Source of the DNA: DAIPKP01 sp964545875
Lineage (GTDB): Bacteria; Synergistota; Synergistia; Synergistales; Aminiphilaceae
Assembly: GCA_964545875.1 (NCBI GenBank)
Contig: CAZJHH010000007.1
Span: 1 to 64,000 of the forward strand
Direction: 5' to 3'
DNA length: 64,000 bases
The first letter of the stretch is position 1. Every line of letters begins with the position of its first letter. Under the pieces are notes generated by a model, which ran no database searches, was not told where the DNA came from, and saw only the letters and a list, made by a program, of their open reading frames with translations. The position numbers and the translations under genes were made by a program. Positions 31,914-39,278 of the stretch are shown here, in pieces.

Positions 31914-32657
31914 ATGCAGGGCAGAATGTGGCAAAAGATATGCGGAGGATTTGTACTTCTTGCAATTCTGGCTTTTCCGGGATGGGCGGAGGATTCGAAG
32001 GTGGTGGCGGTGGCCGCCAGCATGGCCCCTGCCATGGAATCCATTCTGGCACACCAGAAAGAATCCGGGGGACCGGGGAACTCTCTGGAAATGGTGAACG
32101 GCGCCTCGGGCAAACTTGCCCGTCAGATCGAAGAAAACGCTCCCTTCGGTCTTTTTTTGAGCGCCAATGAAAAGTGGGTGCGATACCTGGAGGAGAAGGG
32201 CCTTCTCGAGGATGCAACCCCCCTGGTGGAAAGCCCCCTCGTGCTTTGGTGGTCCAAAGAAGAAGCCCCCTCTCTGGACGTTCTTCGGGATCCTAAAAGC
32301 CGCATAGCCGTGGCGGATCCTGAAGTTGCCCCCATTGGAGCGGCAGGAAAGAAATATCTCGAGAATCTGAACCTTTGGAAAACCCTTTTCGATACGGAAC
32401 AGATCGTCATCACCGGAGACATTCTCAAATCGGTTCTTGCGGTAAAGCATGGAGGAGCCACGGTATGCTTCGTCACCGAAGGAACCGCCATAGAAACGGG
32501 AGGATCCTATCTGGTCCTGGATGCCGAGGCGGCCCGTTACTTCGGAGGCGTGGTCACAAAGTTTTCCTCCCCCGAATTTCGGGATTTCTGGAACTTTCTC
32601 CGTTCTCCCGAAGCAAGCTCGCTCTGGAACAATTCGGGATTCCACCAGGTTCCGTAA
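31914..32657 (+). CDS. modA: Molybdate-type periplasmic binding protein
   Basis: A 247-residue binding protein. The signal peptide is residues ~1-25 (GFVLLAILAFPGWAED). The mature part has the ModA landmarks: VVAVAASMAPAMESIL, an ASGKLARQIEENAPFGLFLSANEKWVRYLEEKGLL segment and AVADPEVAPIGAAGKKYLE. It should bind molybdate or tungstate. No transporter genes follow, so it may serve the orphan ModBC (23196) or TupBC (5098) or both. Start ATG 31914, ribosome binding site AAAGGAGG (31896-31904). It has its own promoter, operator and terminator, so it is a single-gene unit. Confidence 0.88.
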   Translation: MQGRMWQKICGGFVLLAILAFPGWAEDSKVVAVAASMAPAMESILAHQKESGGPGNSLEMVNGASGKLARQIEENAPFGLFLSANEKWVRYLEEKGLLEDATPLVESPLVLWWSKEEAPSLDVLRDPKSRIAVADPEVAPIGAAGKKYLENLNLWKTLFDTEQIVITGDILKSVLAVKHGGATVCFVTEGTAIETGGSYLVLDAEAARYFGGVVTKFSSPEFRDFWNFLRSPEASSLWNNSGFHQVP

Positions 32658-32709
32658 CCTCCCGCCTCGATGCTCCACACCTATCACACGATATCTCCTC
32701 TCTCCCTTT

Positions 32710-32747
32710 GAGCAAGGCTCTTCTTCCCCTAAAGAAGAGCCTTGCTC
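32710..32747 (+). terminator. Terminator after modA
   Basis: Perfect 16-bp arms (GAGCAAGGCTCTTCTT and its complement) with a 6-base loop, followed by TCTTTT. Confidence 0.85.
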
Positions 32748-32832
32748 TCTTTTACGGAGCCTTCGAGAAACGCCCGAGCCTCCGCCATTCTACGCAAGTT
32801 TGCACCCTCCCCTTGAACATTTTCTCTTTTGC

Positions 32833-32867
32833 ACCTAGTATATACCCCTGTAGGGTATATACTAGGT
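32833..32867. promoter_or_regulatory. CsoR-family-type operator over a promoter
   Basis: A perfect 15-bp inverted repeat, ACCTAGTATATACCC-CTGTA-GGGTATATACTAGGT. The core ATACCC...GGGTAT is the hallmark of DUF156/CsoR-type repressors (copper, nickel or persulfide sensors). It overlaps TAGTAT, a -10 placed 17 bases after TTGAAC (32813-32818). No CsoR gene is in the window. Confidence 0.7.
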
Positions 32868-32873
32868 GAGGGG

Positions 32874-33326
32874 ATGATGACCATGTATGTTCTGCGCATT
32901 CTTTTTGCCCTTCTTTATGGGGGCATCATGATTCTCGGGTGGTACTATCCTCCCGTGGCATTACTGGTTTTTGGCTTTCTCGGAGCCATGATCCTTCTGG
33001 GAAGACGAAAACGTTGGTGCAGTTTTTACTGTCCCCGGGGAAGCTTTCTCGATTTGGTGATGGCAAAAATTTCTCCGAAAAAACCTCTTCCTTCCTGGGT
33101 TTTCTCGCGAAAACTGTGGATAGGAGCCCTCTTTTTTATGGGAGGTTTTTTTCTCTTTCAACTCCATAAATTGCATCTGTTTACCGACTTTTCCTGGTAC
33201 GCTCTGGGATTTGTCTTCTATCGCATGTGTTTCGTTTCCTCTCTGGTAGCGCTTCCCTTGGCTCTTCTTCGTCATCACCGGGGATGGTGTTCTCTCTGCC
33301 CCGTGGGAAATCTCCTGCGTCGTTGA
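32874..33326 (+). CDS. 4Fe-4S-binding-type membrane protein (NapH/MauN-like)
   Basis: A 150-residue membrane protein with about four helices. Two cysteine motifs, WCSFYCPRG near residue 48 and WCSLCPVGNLLRR at the C-terminus, match the polyferredoxin-like NapH/MauN family in which a Cys-x3-Cys-Pro pair lies at the membrane surface. Each motif has only two cysteines, so a full [4Fe-4S] cluster would need both motifs or a partner. The start is ATG 32874 (or 32877) behind GTGAGGGG, seven bases after a CsoR-type operator. This predicts induction by a metal or reactive sulfur. It may pass electrons from the membrane to a sulfur or metal detoxification reaction. Confidence 0.75.
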   Translation: MMTMYVLRILFALLYGGIMILGWYYPPVALLVFGFLGAMILLGRRKRWCSFYCPRGSFLDLVMAKISPKKPLPSWVFSRKLWIGALFFMGGFFLFQLHKLHLFTDFSWYALGFVFYRMCFVSSLVALPLALLRHHRGWCSLCPVGNLLRR

Positions 33327-33373
33327 GGTAAAACCACCAGACAGCATTTTCTTAAAGCGTTTCTTTCTCCGAT

Positions 33374-33424
33374 AGACCTTCAAGAGGTGCCCTGTTCTTG
33401 TGGACGCTTCCTGAAGGTCTTTTT
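33374..33424 (+). terminator. Probable terminator after the Fe-S membrane protein
   Basis: AGACCTTC (33374-33381) pairs with GAAGGTCT (33413-33420) and is followed by TTTTT. Confidence 0.6.
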
Positions 33425-33470
33425 CCATCAAAGGATCTTTTGCACATACCACCGAAGATGAATGAAAATT

Positions 33471-33484
33471 ATTTCCCGGGAAAT
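33471..33484. other. Noc-binding-site-like palindrome (copy 2)
   Basis: ATTTCCCGGGAAAT, exact 14-bp match to the Bacillus Noc consensus. It lies in open intergenic DNA. Confidence 0.6.
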
Positions 33485-33736
33485 TTTTCCTTCCAGGGAT
33501 CTCTGTTTTCGAGAATGTGCTCTGCTAAAAATATAGACTCTGCCGCACAGGGTCGCCATGGGAGCGGCCATGGAAGACAGAAACGAAGGGTCGGTTTGAA
33601 AACCATGAATTTTTCTCTCCCTCCTGAAACGTTCATTATTCCTTCCTAAAAGCTTTCTTTCGTTTCCTCCTTGCCAAAAAGAGAATCTTCCCCTACAACT
33701 AATAGCGTCATCTTTTATCGTTGGGAGGCATGGTCC

Positions 33737-34522
33737 ATGGATATGGCAGTGCTCGTAAAACAGGTTCCCGATACTGAGGAAGTCCGGATGGACCCTGAAA
33801 AAGGAACCATGATCCGCCAGGGGGTGGGAGCCATTATCAACCCTCTGGATCTGAACGCCCTGGAAGGAGCTCTGGCTTTCCGCCGCGCCAGGGGAGGCAA
33901 GGTGACGGTCTTCTCCATGGGGCCTCCCCGAGCGGAAGAAGCCCTCAAAGAAGCCCTCGCTCTGGGAGCGGACGAGGCCTACCTCCTTACGGATTCCGCC
34001 TTTGCCGGAGGAGATACCTGGGCCACCGCCCGAGTTCTTGCGGAGGCATGCAGAAAGTACGGCCCCTTCGACCTCATCCTGGGAGGCGAAAAGGCCACGG
34101 ACGGAGAAACCGGTCAGGTGGGCCCCGAGGTGGCGGTGATGCTGGATATTCCTTGCAGCACCTACGTAAGCTCTCTGGAGCTCCGAGAGGGAGGAGTCCG
34201 GGTACGGCGCACCGTGGAAGAGGGGTCGGAGTATCAATTTCTCCCCTTTCCCTGCCTTCTCACGGTACTCCGGGATCTGAACGAACCTTCCATTCCCACT
34301 TTGGCGGGAAAGAAGCGGGCCCGAAGAACCTCCATTCCCCGAATCTCCCGGAAGGATCTCGATATGGCCGAGGCCGAAACGGGTCTTTCGGGATCTCCCA
34401 CCCGGGTAGTACACATCCACTACCCCACCCTTTCCAGAGAGACGGTGTTTTTCGGTCCCCATGACACGGAACGGGGACTGGATTTTCTCGTACAGAAGCT
34501 CCGGGATTTGGCGCTTTTGTAA
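33737..34522 (+). CDS. etfB: Electron transfer flavoprotein subunit beta
   Basis: A 261-residue EtfB. MAVLVKQVPDTEEVRMDPEKGTMIRQG and the nucleotide-binding stretch DLILGGEKATDGETGQVGPEVAVMLDIP are diagnostic. It forms a heterodimer with EtfA. The next genes are etfA and a lactate-dehydrogenase-type flavoprotein, the same set as the bifurcating lactate dehydrogenase of Acetobacterium woodii, in which EtfB carries the bifurcating FAD. The start is ATG 33737 behind GGGAGG; ATG 33743 is an alternative. First gene of a four-gene operon. Confidence 0.93.
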   Translation: MDMAVLVKQVPDTEEVRMDPEKGTMIRQGVGAIINPLDLNALEGALAFRRARGGKVTVFSMGPPRAEEALKEALALGADEAYLLTDSAFAGGDTWATARVLAEACRKYGPFDLILGGEKATDGETGQVGPEVAVMLDIPCSTYVSSLELREGGVRVRRTVEEGSEYQFLPFPCLLTVLRDLNEPSIPTLAGKKRARRTSIPRISRKDLDMAEAETGLSGSPTRVVHIHYPTLSRETVFFGPHDTERGLDFLVQKLRDLALL

Positions 34523-34549
34523 GATGCGAACCATGAGAGGAGTTTCAGC

Positions 34550-35554
34550 GTGACTGCCCCGGAAAAGAGCATTCTGATTTACGGCGAGGTGCGGCAGGGG
34601 AAAATTCATCCGGTTACCCGGGAACTTACGGGAAAGGGGCGAGAACTGGGAAACCGCCGAGGGGGCCTTTCCGTGGGGGTGCTCCTGCTTACGGATTTTC
34701 TCGAAGATTCTCCGAAGGTGCTTTTCCGGGGAGGGGCGGATCGGGTGTATCTGGTGGAGCATCCTTCGTGCTCCCAGTTCAACCAGGAGATTGCCGCCAA
34801 GGTTGCCGCAGCGCTCATCCGGGAGATACAGCCCGAAATCGTCCTTGCCCCCGCCACCACTTCGGGACGCACGGTGCTCCCTGCGGTGGCTGCCCTGGTA
34901 GGCACCGGACTTACCGCAGACTGCACGGAGCTCGCCATCGAAGAGGAGACCGGGTTGCTTCTCCAGACCCGACCCGCCATCGGAGGAAACGTGATGGCCA
35001 CCATCAAGACCCCGGAACATCGCCCCCAGATGGCCACGGTGCGCCCCCGGACCTTTCCGATTCCCCCCGAGGAGGACCGTTCGGGAGAGGTTATCCGTCC
35101 TCCTCTTCCCCGAGAGTGTTTCGAAAGCCGAATCGTTCCCGAGGGCATCCAGATTCTGGAGGGTGAAGCGGCGAATATTCAAGATATGGACGTGCTTATC
35201 TCCGGAGGAAAAGGGCTTCGGGGAAGTGAGGGCTTCGAGCTTCTCCAGGAATTGGCGGAGCTGCTGGAAGGCGGAGTGGGAGCCAGCCGTCAGGCGGTGG
35301 AAGCTCAATGGATCGGTTATCCCCATCAGGTGGGGCTTTCGGGAAAGGTGGTCTCTCCCAAGCTCTATCTGGCAGCGGGAATCTCCGGGGCGGTGCAGCA
35401 CCTTGCGGGAATGCAGACCGCCGAGTATATCGTGGGCATTAACAAGGATCCCGAGGCTCCTCTCTTCCGGGTGGCGGATCTCGCCCTCTGCGGAGATCTG
35501 TACGCCATACTTCCCCGACTCATCGAACGAATCCGAAAGGAGCGGGGCCAATGA
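34550..35554 (+). CDS. etfA: Electron transfer flavoprotein subunit alpha
   Basis: A 334-residue EtfA. The C-terminal FAD-binding domain is clear: SGGKGLRGSEGFELLQELAELL, GASRQAVEAQWI, LYLAAGISGAVQHLAGM and GINKDPEAPLFRVADLALCGD. Starts with GTG 34550 behind GAGAGGAG. The stop overlaps the next gene by four bases (ATGA). No extra ferredoxin domain is fused at the N-terminus, so the ferredoxin partner must dock separately. Confidence 0.93.
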   Translation: MTAPEKSILIYGEVRQGKIHPVTRELTGKGRELGNRRGGLSVGVLLLTDFLEDSPKVLFRGGADRVYLVEHPSCSQFNQEIAAKVAAALIREIQPEIVLAPATTSGRTVLPAVAALVGTGLTADCTELAIEEETGLLLQTRPAIGGNVMATIKTPEHRPQMATVRPRTFPIPPEEDRSGEVIRPPLPRECFESRIVPEGIQILEGEAANIQDMDVLISGGKGLRGSEGFELLQELAELLEGGVGASRQAVEAQWIGYPHQVGLSGKVVSPKLYLAAGISGAVQHLAGMQTAEYIVGINKDPEAPLFRVADLALCGDLYAILPRLIERIRKERGQ

Positions 35555-37032
35555 AACCTGGAAAGTACGCCATAATAACTCCGACGGTACTGGAAGAGCT
35601 TGTTTCCCTGGTGGGAAAAGAGAACGTGGCCACCCAGCGGGAAAAACGGGAAGCGTACTCCTACGACGAGGTGGAACGTCACTTCTGGCACGAAGACTAC
35701 TGCGCCGAGGTGGTGCTCTTTCCGGAATCCACGGATCAGGTGGCGTCGGTCATGCGCTACGCCAACGCCCATGGTATTCCCGTAACTCCCCGGGGAGCGG
35801 GAACGGGGCTTTCCGGAGGAGCCGTGCCGGCTTACGGCGGCATGGTGCTCTCGCTGGAAAAGATGAACCGGATTCTCGAAATCGACACGGAAAATTTCAC
35901 CGCCACCGCGGAACCCGGCGTGATAACGGCGGAGATCAACCGGGCCGCCGCCAAGGAAGGACTCTTCTATGCGGGAGATCCCTGCAGCGGCGATGTGAGT
36001 TACATCGGGGGCAACGTGGCGGAGAATGCCGGAGGCAACAAGGTTCTCAAATACGGTACCACCGGGGCGAACCTTCTGGGGCTGGAAGTGGTGCTTCCGG
36101 ACGGCTCGGTAACCTGGTTCGGGGGAAAACGGCGGAAGGACGTGACGGGGCTGGATTTTCTGCATCTTATGGCGGGCTCCGAGGGCACTCTGGGAATCGT
36201 CACCAAGGTGATCGTAAAGCTTCTTCCCAAACCCGCCTACACGGTGGATCTCCTGGTTCCCTTCCCCACTCCCCGGAAGGCCATGGCCTTCGTTCCCTGC
36301 ATTATGACCGAGGCCCGCATCATTCCCTCCTCCCTGGAGTTCATGGAACGCTCCGCCCTGAAGATCGCCGAACGCTTTCTCGGAAGCTCTCTTCCCTACG
36401 GAGAGGCGGGGGGACATCTGATCATCCAGCTGGAGGGAAACGACCCCCAGGCCCTGGCGGACCAGTACGAACAGGTGGGAGATCTCTGCATCGAACAGGG
36501 AGCCCTGGAGGTTTTCGTGGCGGATAACCGAAACACCCGGGAACGGCTCTGGAAGGCCCGTAAGTGCATCTCCGAAGCGGTGATCGCCTTTTATTCCCAC
36601 TATACCAAGGAGGATATCGCGGTGCCTCCCAAGGCCATACCGGACCTTCTGGAAGAGGTGCACCGCCTGACAGAAGCGTACTCCCTCGAATCGGTCACCT
36701 TCGGGCATGCGGGGGACGGCAATCTTCACATCAATCTCCTGGTACCCCCGGAGAATTCCGGCTGGGAGGAAACCATCGAAAAAGCCCGGCTGGAGCTTTA
36801 CCAGACCACCCGCCTTCTGGGAGGCACCCTTTCGGGAGAACACGGCATCGGCCTGAAGCGGCGGGGCTATCTGAAGCACTTTCTCGATCCTTCCCAGATC
36901 GAACTTATCCGGCGGGTCAAAAAGGCCTTCGACCCCAATCTTATTCTGAATCCCGGAAAAATCATCGAAGATCTTCCGGGAGAGTCCGCAGAACTTGCGG
37001 CAATCGAACAAGGAGGTACGTCATCGAGATGA
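35551..37032 (+). CDS. FAD-linked lactate dehydrogenase, probably electron-bifurcating (LctD/GlcD-like)
   Basis: A 493-residue flavoprotein of the GlcD/D-lactate dehydrogenase family. The FAD-binding domain has TPRGAGTGLSGGAVP, YAGDPCSGDVSYIGGNVAENAGGNKVLKYG and MAGSEGTLGIVTKV. The C-terminal oxidase domain has FGHAGDGNLHINLL and GEHGIGLKRRGYL, with the active-site His residues. Tight coupling with etfBA makes the Acetobacterium-type reaction likely: lactate oxidation by NAD driven by simultaneous oxidation of reduced ferredoxin. Other 2-hydroxy acids are possible. No lactate permease gene is adjacent. The stop overlaps the next ATG. Confidence 0.9.
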   Translation: MKPGKYAIITPTVLEELVSLVGKENVATQREKREAYSYDEVERHFWHEDYCAEVVLFPESTDQVASVMRYANAHGIPVTPRGAGTGLSGGAVPAYGGMVLSLEKMNRILEIDTENFTATAEPGVITAEINRAAAKEGLFYAGDPCSGDVSYIGGNVAENAGGNKVLKYGTTGANLLGLEVVLPDGSVTWFGGKRRKDVTGLDFLHLMAGSEGTLGIVTKVIVKLLPKPAYTVDLLVPFPTPRKAMAFVPCIMTEARIIPSSLEFMERSALKIAERFLGSSLPYGEAGGHLIIQLEGNDPQALADQYEQVGDLCIEQGALEVFVADNRNTRERLWKARKCISEAVIAFYSHYTKEDIAVPPKAIPDLLEEVHRLTEAYSLESVTFGHAGDGNLHINLLVPPENSGWEETIEKARLELYQTTRLLGGTLSGEHGIGLKRRGYLKHFLDPSQIELIRRVKKAFDPNLILNPGKIIEDLPGESAELAAIEQGGTSSR

Positions 37033-37328
37033 TCCATCTGGTGGAAGAACTGGAAAGGGCGGCGGAAAAAGCCTTCGGGCGCATCGGCTTTCTGGAGGAG
37101 GAAAACCGGAAGCTCGCGGAAAAACTCTCCGCTCTGGAGCTGACGCTTCTCGAAAAGGACGAGGAGCTCGAAAAGGCCCAACAGAACGGTTCCGTAACGG
37201 AACAATCCGTAGAAAAGGTACACCGCCTCGAAGCGGAGCGGGATACGGTTCAAGAGCGACTTTCCGGACTTCTGGAGCGTTATCGCTCCCACATCCGGGA
37301 AGAGGAAAAGAACTCTCCCCAATTCTAG
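37029..37328 (+). CDS. Small coiled-coil protein at the end of the lactate operon
   Basis: A 99-residue protein made almost entirely of a charged coiled coil (GFLEEENRKLAEKLSALELTLLEKDEELEKAQ). In size and composition it is like cell-division accessory proteins of the ZapB type, but no signature proves that. The ATG overlaps the dehydrogenase stop (ATGA), and AAGGAGG lies 14 bases before it, so translation is likely. A role in division or as a structural partner is only a guess. Confidence 0.65.
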   Translation: MIHLVEELERAAEKAFGRIGFLEEENRKLAEKLSALELTLLEKDEELEKAQQNGSVTEQSVEKVHRLEAERDTVQERLSGLLERYRSHIREEEKNSPQF

Positions 37329-37487
37329 AGGACTCTTTCAGCGGAGTTTTCCGCATACAAAGGGGATGGAGGAATCTTTTTCCGCATTGTGTGTCTGTTA
37401 GGTTCTTCCGTGCTACAATAAACGAGATATTTGTTTTATAGTAGAACTTGTGAAAATCGCAAAAAAGGAAAGGAGTTGTACAGGCCC

Positions 37488-38183
37488 ATGAAATACGAGG
37501 TACTTTATCGCGGCGGTGCCAACGCCATTCTTAAGGTGGATCTGGAAAAAAACGAGAGTATCAAGGCAGAATCGGGAGCCATGGTATCCATGGAAGGTTC
37601 CCTGGAAATCAAGGGAACCATGGACGGAGGTTTTCTGAAAGGACTCGGGCGGAAAATGTTTTCCGGAGAATCCTTCTTCTTCCAGGAGGTTCAGGCAACC
37701 CAGGGGCCCGGTGAGGTAACCCTCGCTCCCGCCTATCCCGGAGACGTGGAAGCCATCGAACTCGACGGTTCTACGGATATCACGGTGCAGAAGAACGGAT
37801 TTCTTGCGGGATCCTCGGGTATGGAAATCTCCACCAAGATGCAGAATCTCATGAAGGGGCTCTTTTCGGGAGAAGGGTTTTTCGTGCTCCGCGCCAGCGG
37901 CACCGGAACCCTCTTCGTAAGCTCCTACGGCGGCATCATGCGCAAAGAGCTCGCTCCGGGGGAGGAGCTTGTGGTGGATAACCAGCATCTCGTGGCCTGG
38001 ACCTCCGATACCAAGTACGCCATCGAAAAGGCTTCTTCCAAGGGATGGATCTCTTCCTTCACTTCCGGAGAAGCTTTGGTCTGCCGTTTCACCGGACCGG
38101 GGCTCGTCTTCATCCAGACCCGGAACGCCGCCGCCTTCGGAAGCTGGATGCTCCCCTTCATTCCCATCAAAAAGTCGGAGTAA
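37488..38183 (+). CDS. AIM24/TIGR00266-family protein
   Basis: A 231-residue beta-rich protein of the AIM24 family. MKYEVLYRGGANAILKVDLEKNESIKAESGAMVSM and the Gly-rich segments (KGLFSGEGFFVLRASGTGTLFVSSYGG) are characteristic. The family is widespread; the yeast member is a mitochondrial inner-membrane organiser, and bacterial function is unknown. The start is ATG 37488 behind AAAGGAG. An extended -10 (TGCTACAAT, about 37411-37419) lies about 70 bases upstream. Confidence 0.88.
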   Translation: MKYEVLYRGGANAILKVDLEKNESIKAESGAMVSMEGSLEIKGTMDGGFLKGLGRKMFSGESFFFQEVQATQGPGEVTLAPAYPGDVEAIELDGSTDITVQKNGFLAGSSGMEISTKMQNLMKGLFSGEGFFVLRASGTGTLFVSSYGGIMRKELAPGEELVVDNQHLVAWTSDTKYAIEKASSKGWISSFTSGEALVCRFTGPGLVFIQTRNAAAFGSWMLPFIPIKKSE

Positions 38184-38256
38184 ACCCGCAAACCCCGTAA
38201 ACGAAACCACCGCTTCCGACGTGGAAGAAACACAGCCTATCCAAGCATCTCGGTAT

Positions 38257-38296
38257 CCCCCCGCTCTTTTTCTCTTTCCCGGAAATAGGCGGGGGG
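38257..38296 (+). terminator. Possible terminator after the AIM24-like gene
   Basis: CCCCCCGC (38257-38264) pairs with GCGGGGGG (38289-38296). The loop is 24 bases and there is no clean U-run. Confidence 0.45.
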
Positions 38297-38379
38297 CTTC
38301 ATTTCTAAGGAAGTTTCAAGGAGCCTGAAAACGCCCCTCCTTCCTTGAAAATGAACACGTGCCCATAGAGGAGTGTACC

Positions 38380-39186
38380 ATGGCAGAAAAAGAACCCAGC
38401 CTTTGCCGCAACCGACCTTTTACAGAAGAAGCCGCTCCGCTCTTCGAGGCTTCTTCCGAAGAAACCGCTCTGGTGGAAAAGCTTCTGGAAACCATGATTC
38501 ACCGGCAGCAGCGAATTCGCCGCATCACCCGGGGAGAACGGGCCCTCTGCCTGATCACCGAAGAAGGCCTGGGAGGCACCGCCTCGAACCTCTTTCCCAA
38601 TTCTCCCGAGGAGCTGGAGATTATCCGTTCCTTCGAGGGAAAAACCTTGGGAGAAGCGGCGGAGCTCCTGCACCACCCCCTGATCCTCTGCCGGAGCCTC
38701 GGCATGGCCGCCCTGGGAGCGGGAACGCCTTTGCCGGAAACCCTGGAATCCCGGGGAGCCCTGGAGTACCTTCTCGAAAAGGGAGCGGGAAAAACCGTGA
38801 CCATCGTGGGAAACTTCCCCTTTATTCCCCGGCTTCGCAAAGAGGCCGCCACGCTGCATCTTCTGGAGCTTCGAGAAATTCCCGGAGCGGTGCCCCGAAA
38901 GGAATGGGAAACCGTTTTGAAGGAAACCCATGTTCTGGGCATTACGGGCACTGCCATACTTACCCGCTCCCTGGCGTATTTTCTCGAAAAGGGCTCCTCC
39001 GCCTTCAGCGTCATTCTGGGCCCCTCCACTCCCATGATGCAGGTTCTCTTCGACTACGGAGCCAAGGTTCTCGCAGGATCCCGGGTACGGAATCCCGAAG
39101 CTCTGGAAAAGGGAATTATCCAGGGAGACTGCTTCCGGGAACTCCAAAAGAAGGGACTGGAACACATCGTACTGGAATCGGCATAG
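38380..39186 (+). CDS. Second DUF364 putative metal-chelation protein
   Basis: A 268-residue relative of the protein at 26592. The DUF4213-like N-terminal half has RGERALCLITEEGLGGTASNLFP. The DUF364 half has VTIVGNFPFIPRLRKEAATLHLLELREIPG...VLGITGTAILTRSLAYFLEKGSSAFSVILGPSTPMMQVLFDYGAKVLAGSRV. In this copy the N-terminus is preceded by about 25 residues including one Cys (PSLCRNRPF). It stands alone, about 11 kb from its paralogue, with no transporter or methyltransferase next to it. Start ATG 38380 (TAGAGGAG before it). Confidence 0.83.
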   Translation: MAEKEPSLCRNRPFTEEAAPLFEASSEETALVEKLLETMIHRQQRIRRITRGERALCLITEEGLGGTASNLFPNSPEELEIIRSFEGKTLGEAAELLHHPLILCRSLGMAALGAGTPLPETLESRGALEYLLEKGAGKTVTIVGNFPFIPRLRKEAATLHLLELREIPGAVPRKEWETVLKETHVLGITGTAILTRSLAYFLEKGSSAFSVILGPSTPMMQVLFDYGAKVLAGSRVRNPEALEKGIIQGDCFRELQKKGLEHIVLESA

Positions 39187-39202
39187 CGAAAAAACTGTAC
39201 AT

Positions 39203-39271
39203 ATCCGCAGACTACCCGAATGACACGGATTTTCCGTTTTTCGACCCGCGTCATTCGCGTAATCTGCGGAT
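39203..39271. repeat. Dispersed inverted repeat between convergent genes (copy B)
   Basis: Arms 39203-39227 and 39247-39271 match at 22 of 25 positions (ATCCGCAGANTACNCGAATGACNCG). The two genes converge on it: DUF364 ends at 39186 and the dehydratase ends at 39279. The sequence type ('atccgcagattacgcgaatgac') recalls palindromic repeats scattered in many unrelated genomes, and it shares its TCTGCGGATAG end with copy A at 4971-5086. Confidence 0.7.
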
Positions 39272-39278
39272 AGGATTG

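Larger units (their letters stand above)
33327..33736. other. Intergenic region before the etf operon
   Basis: 410 bases with no supported gene. Contains the hairpin at 33374-33424, the second Noc-type palindrome at 33471 and, at the right end, the leader of etfB. Confidence 0.45.
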
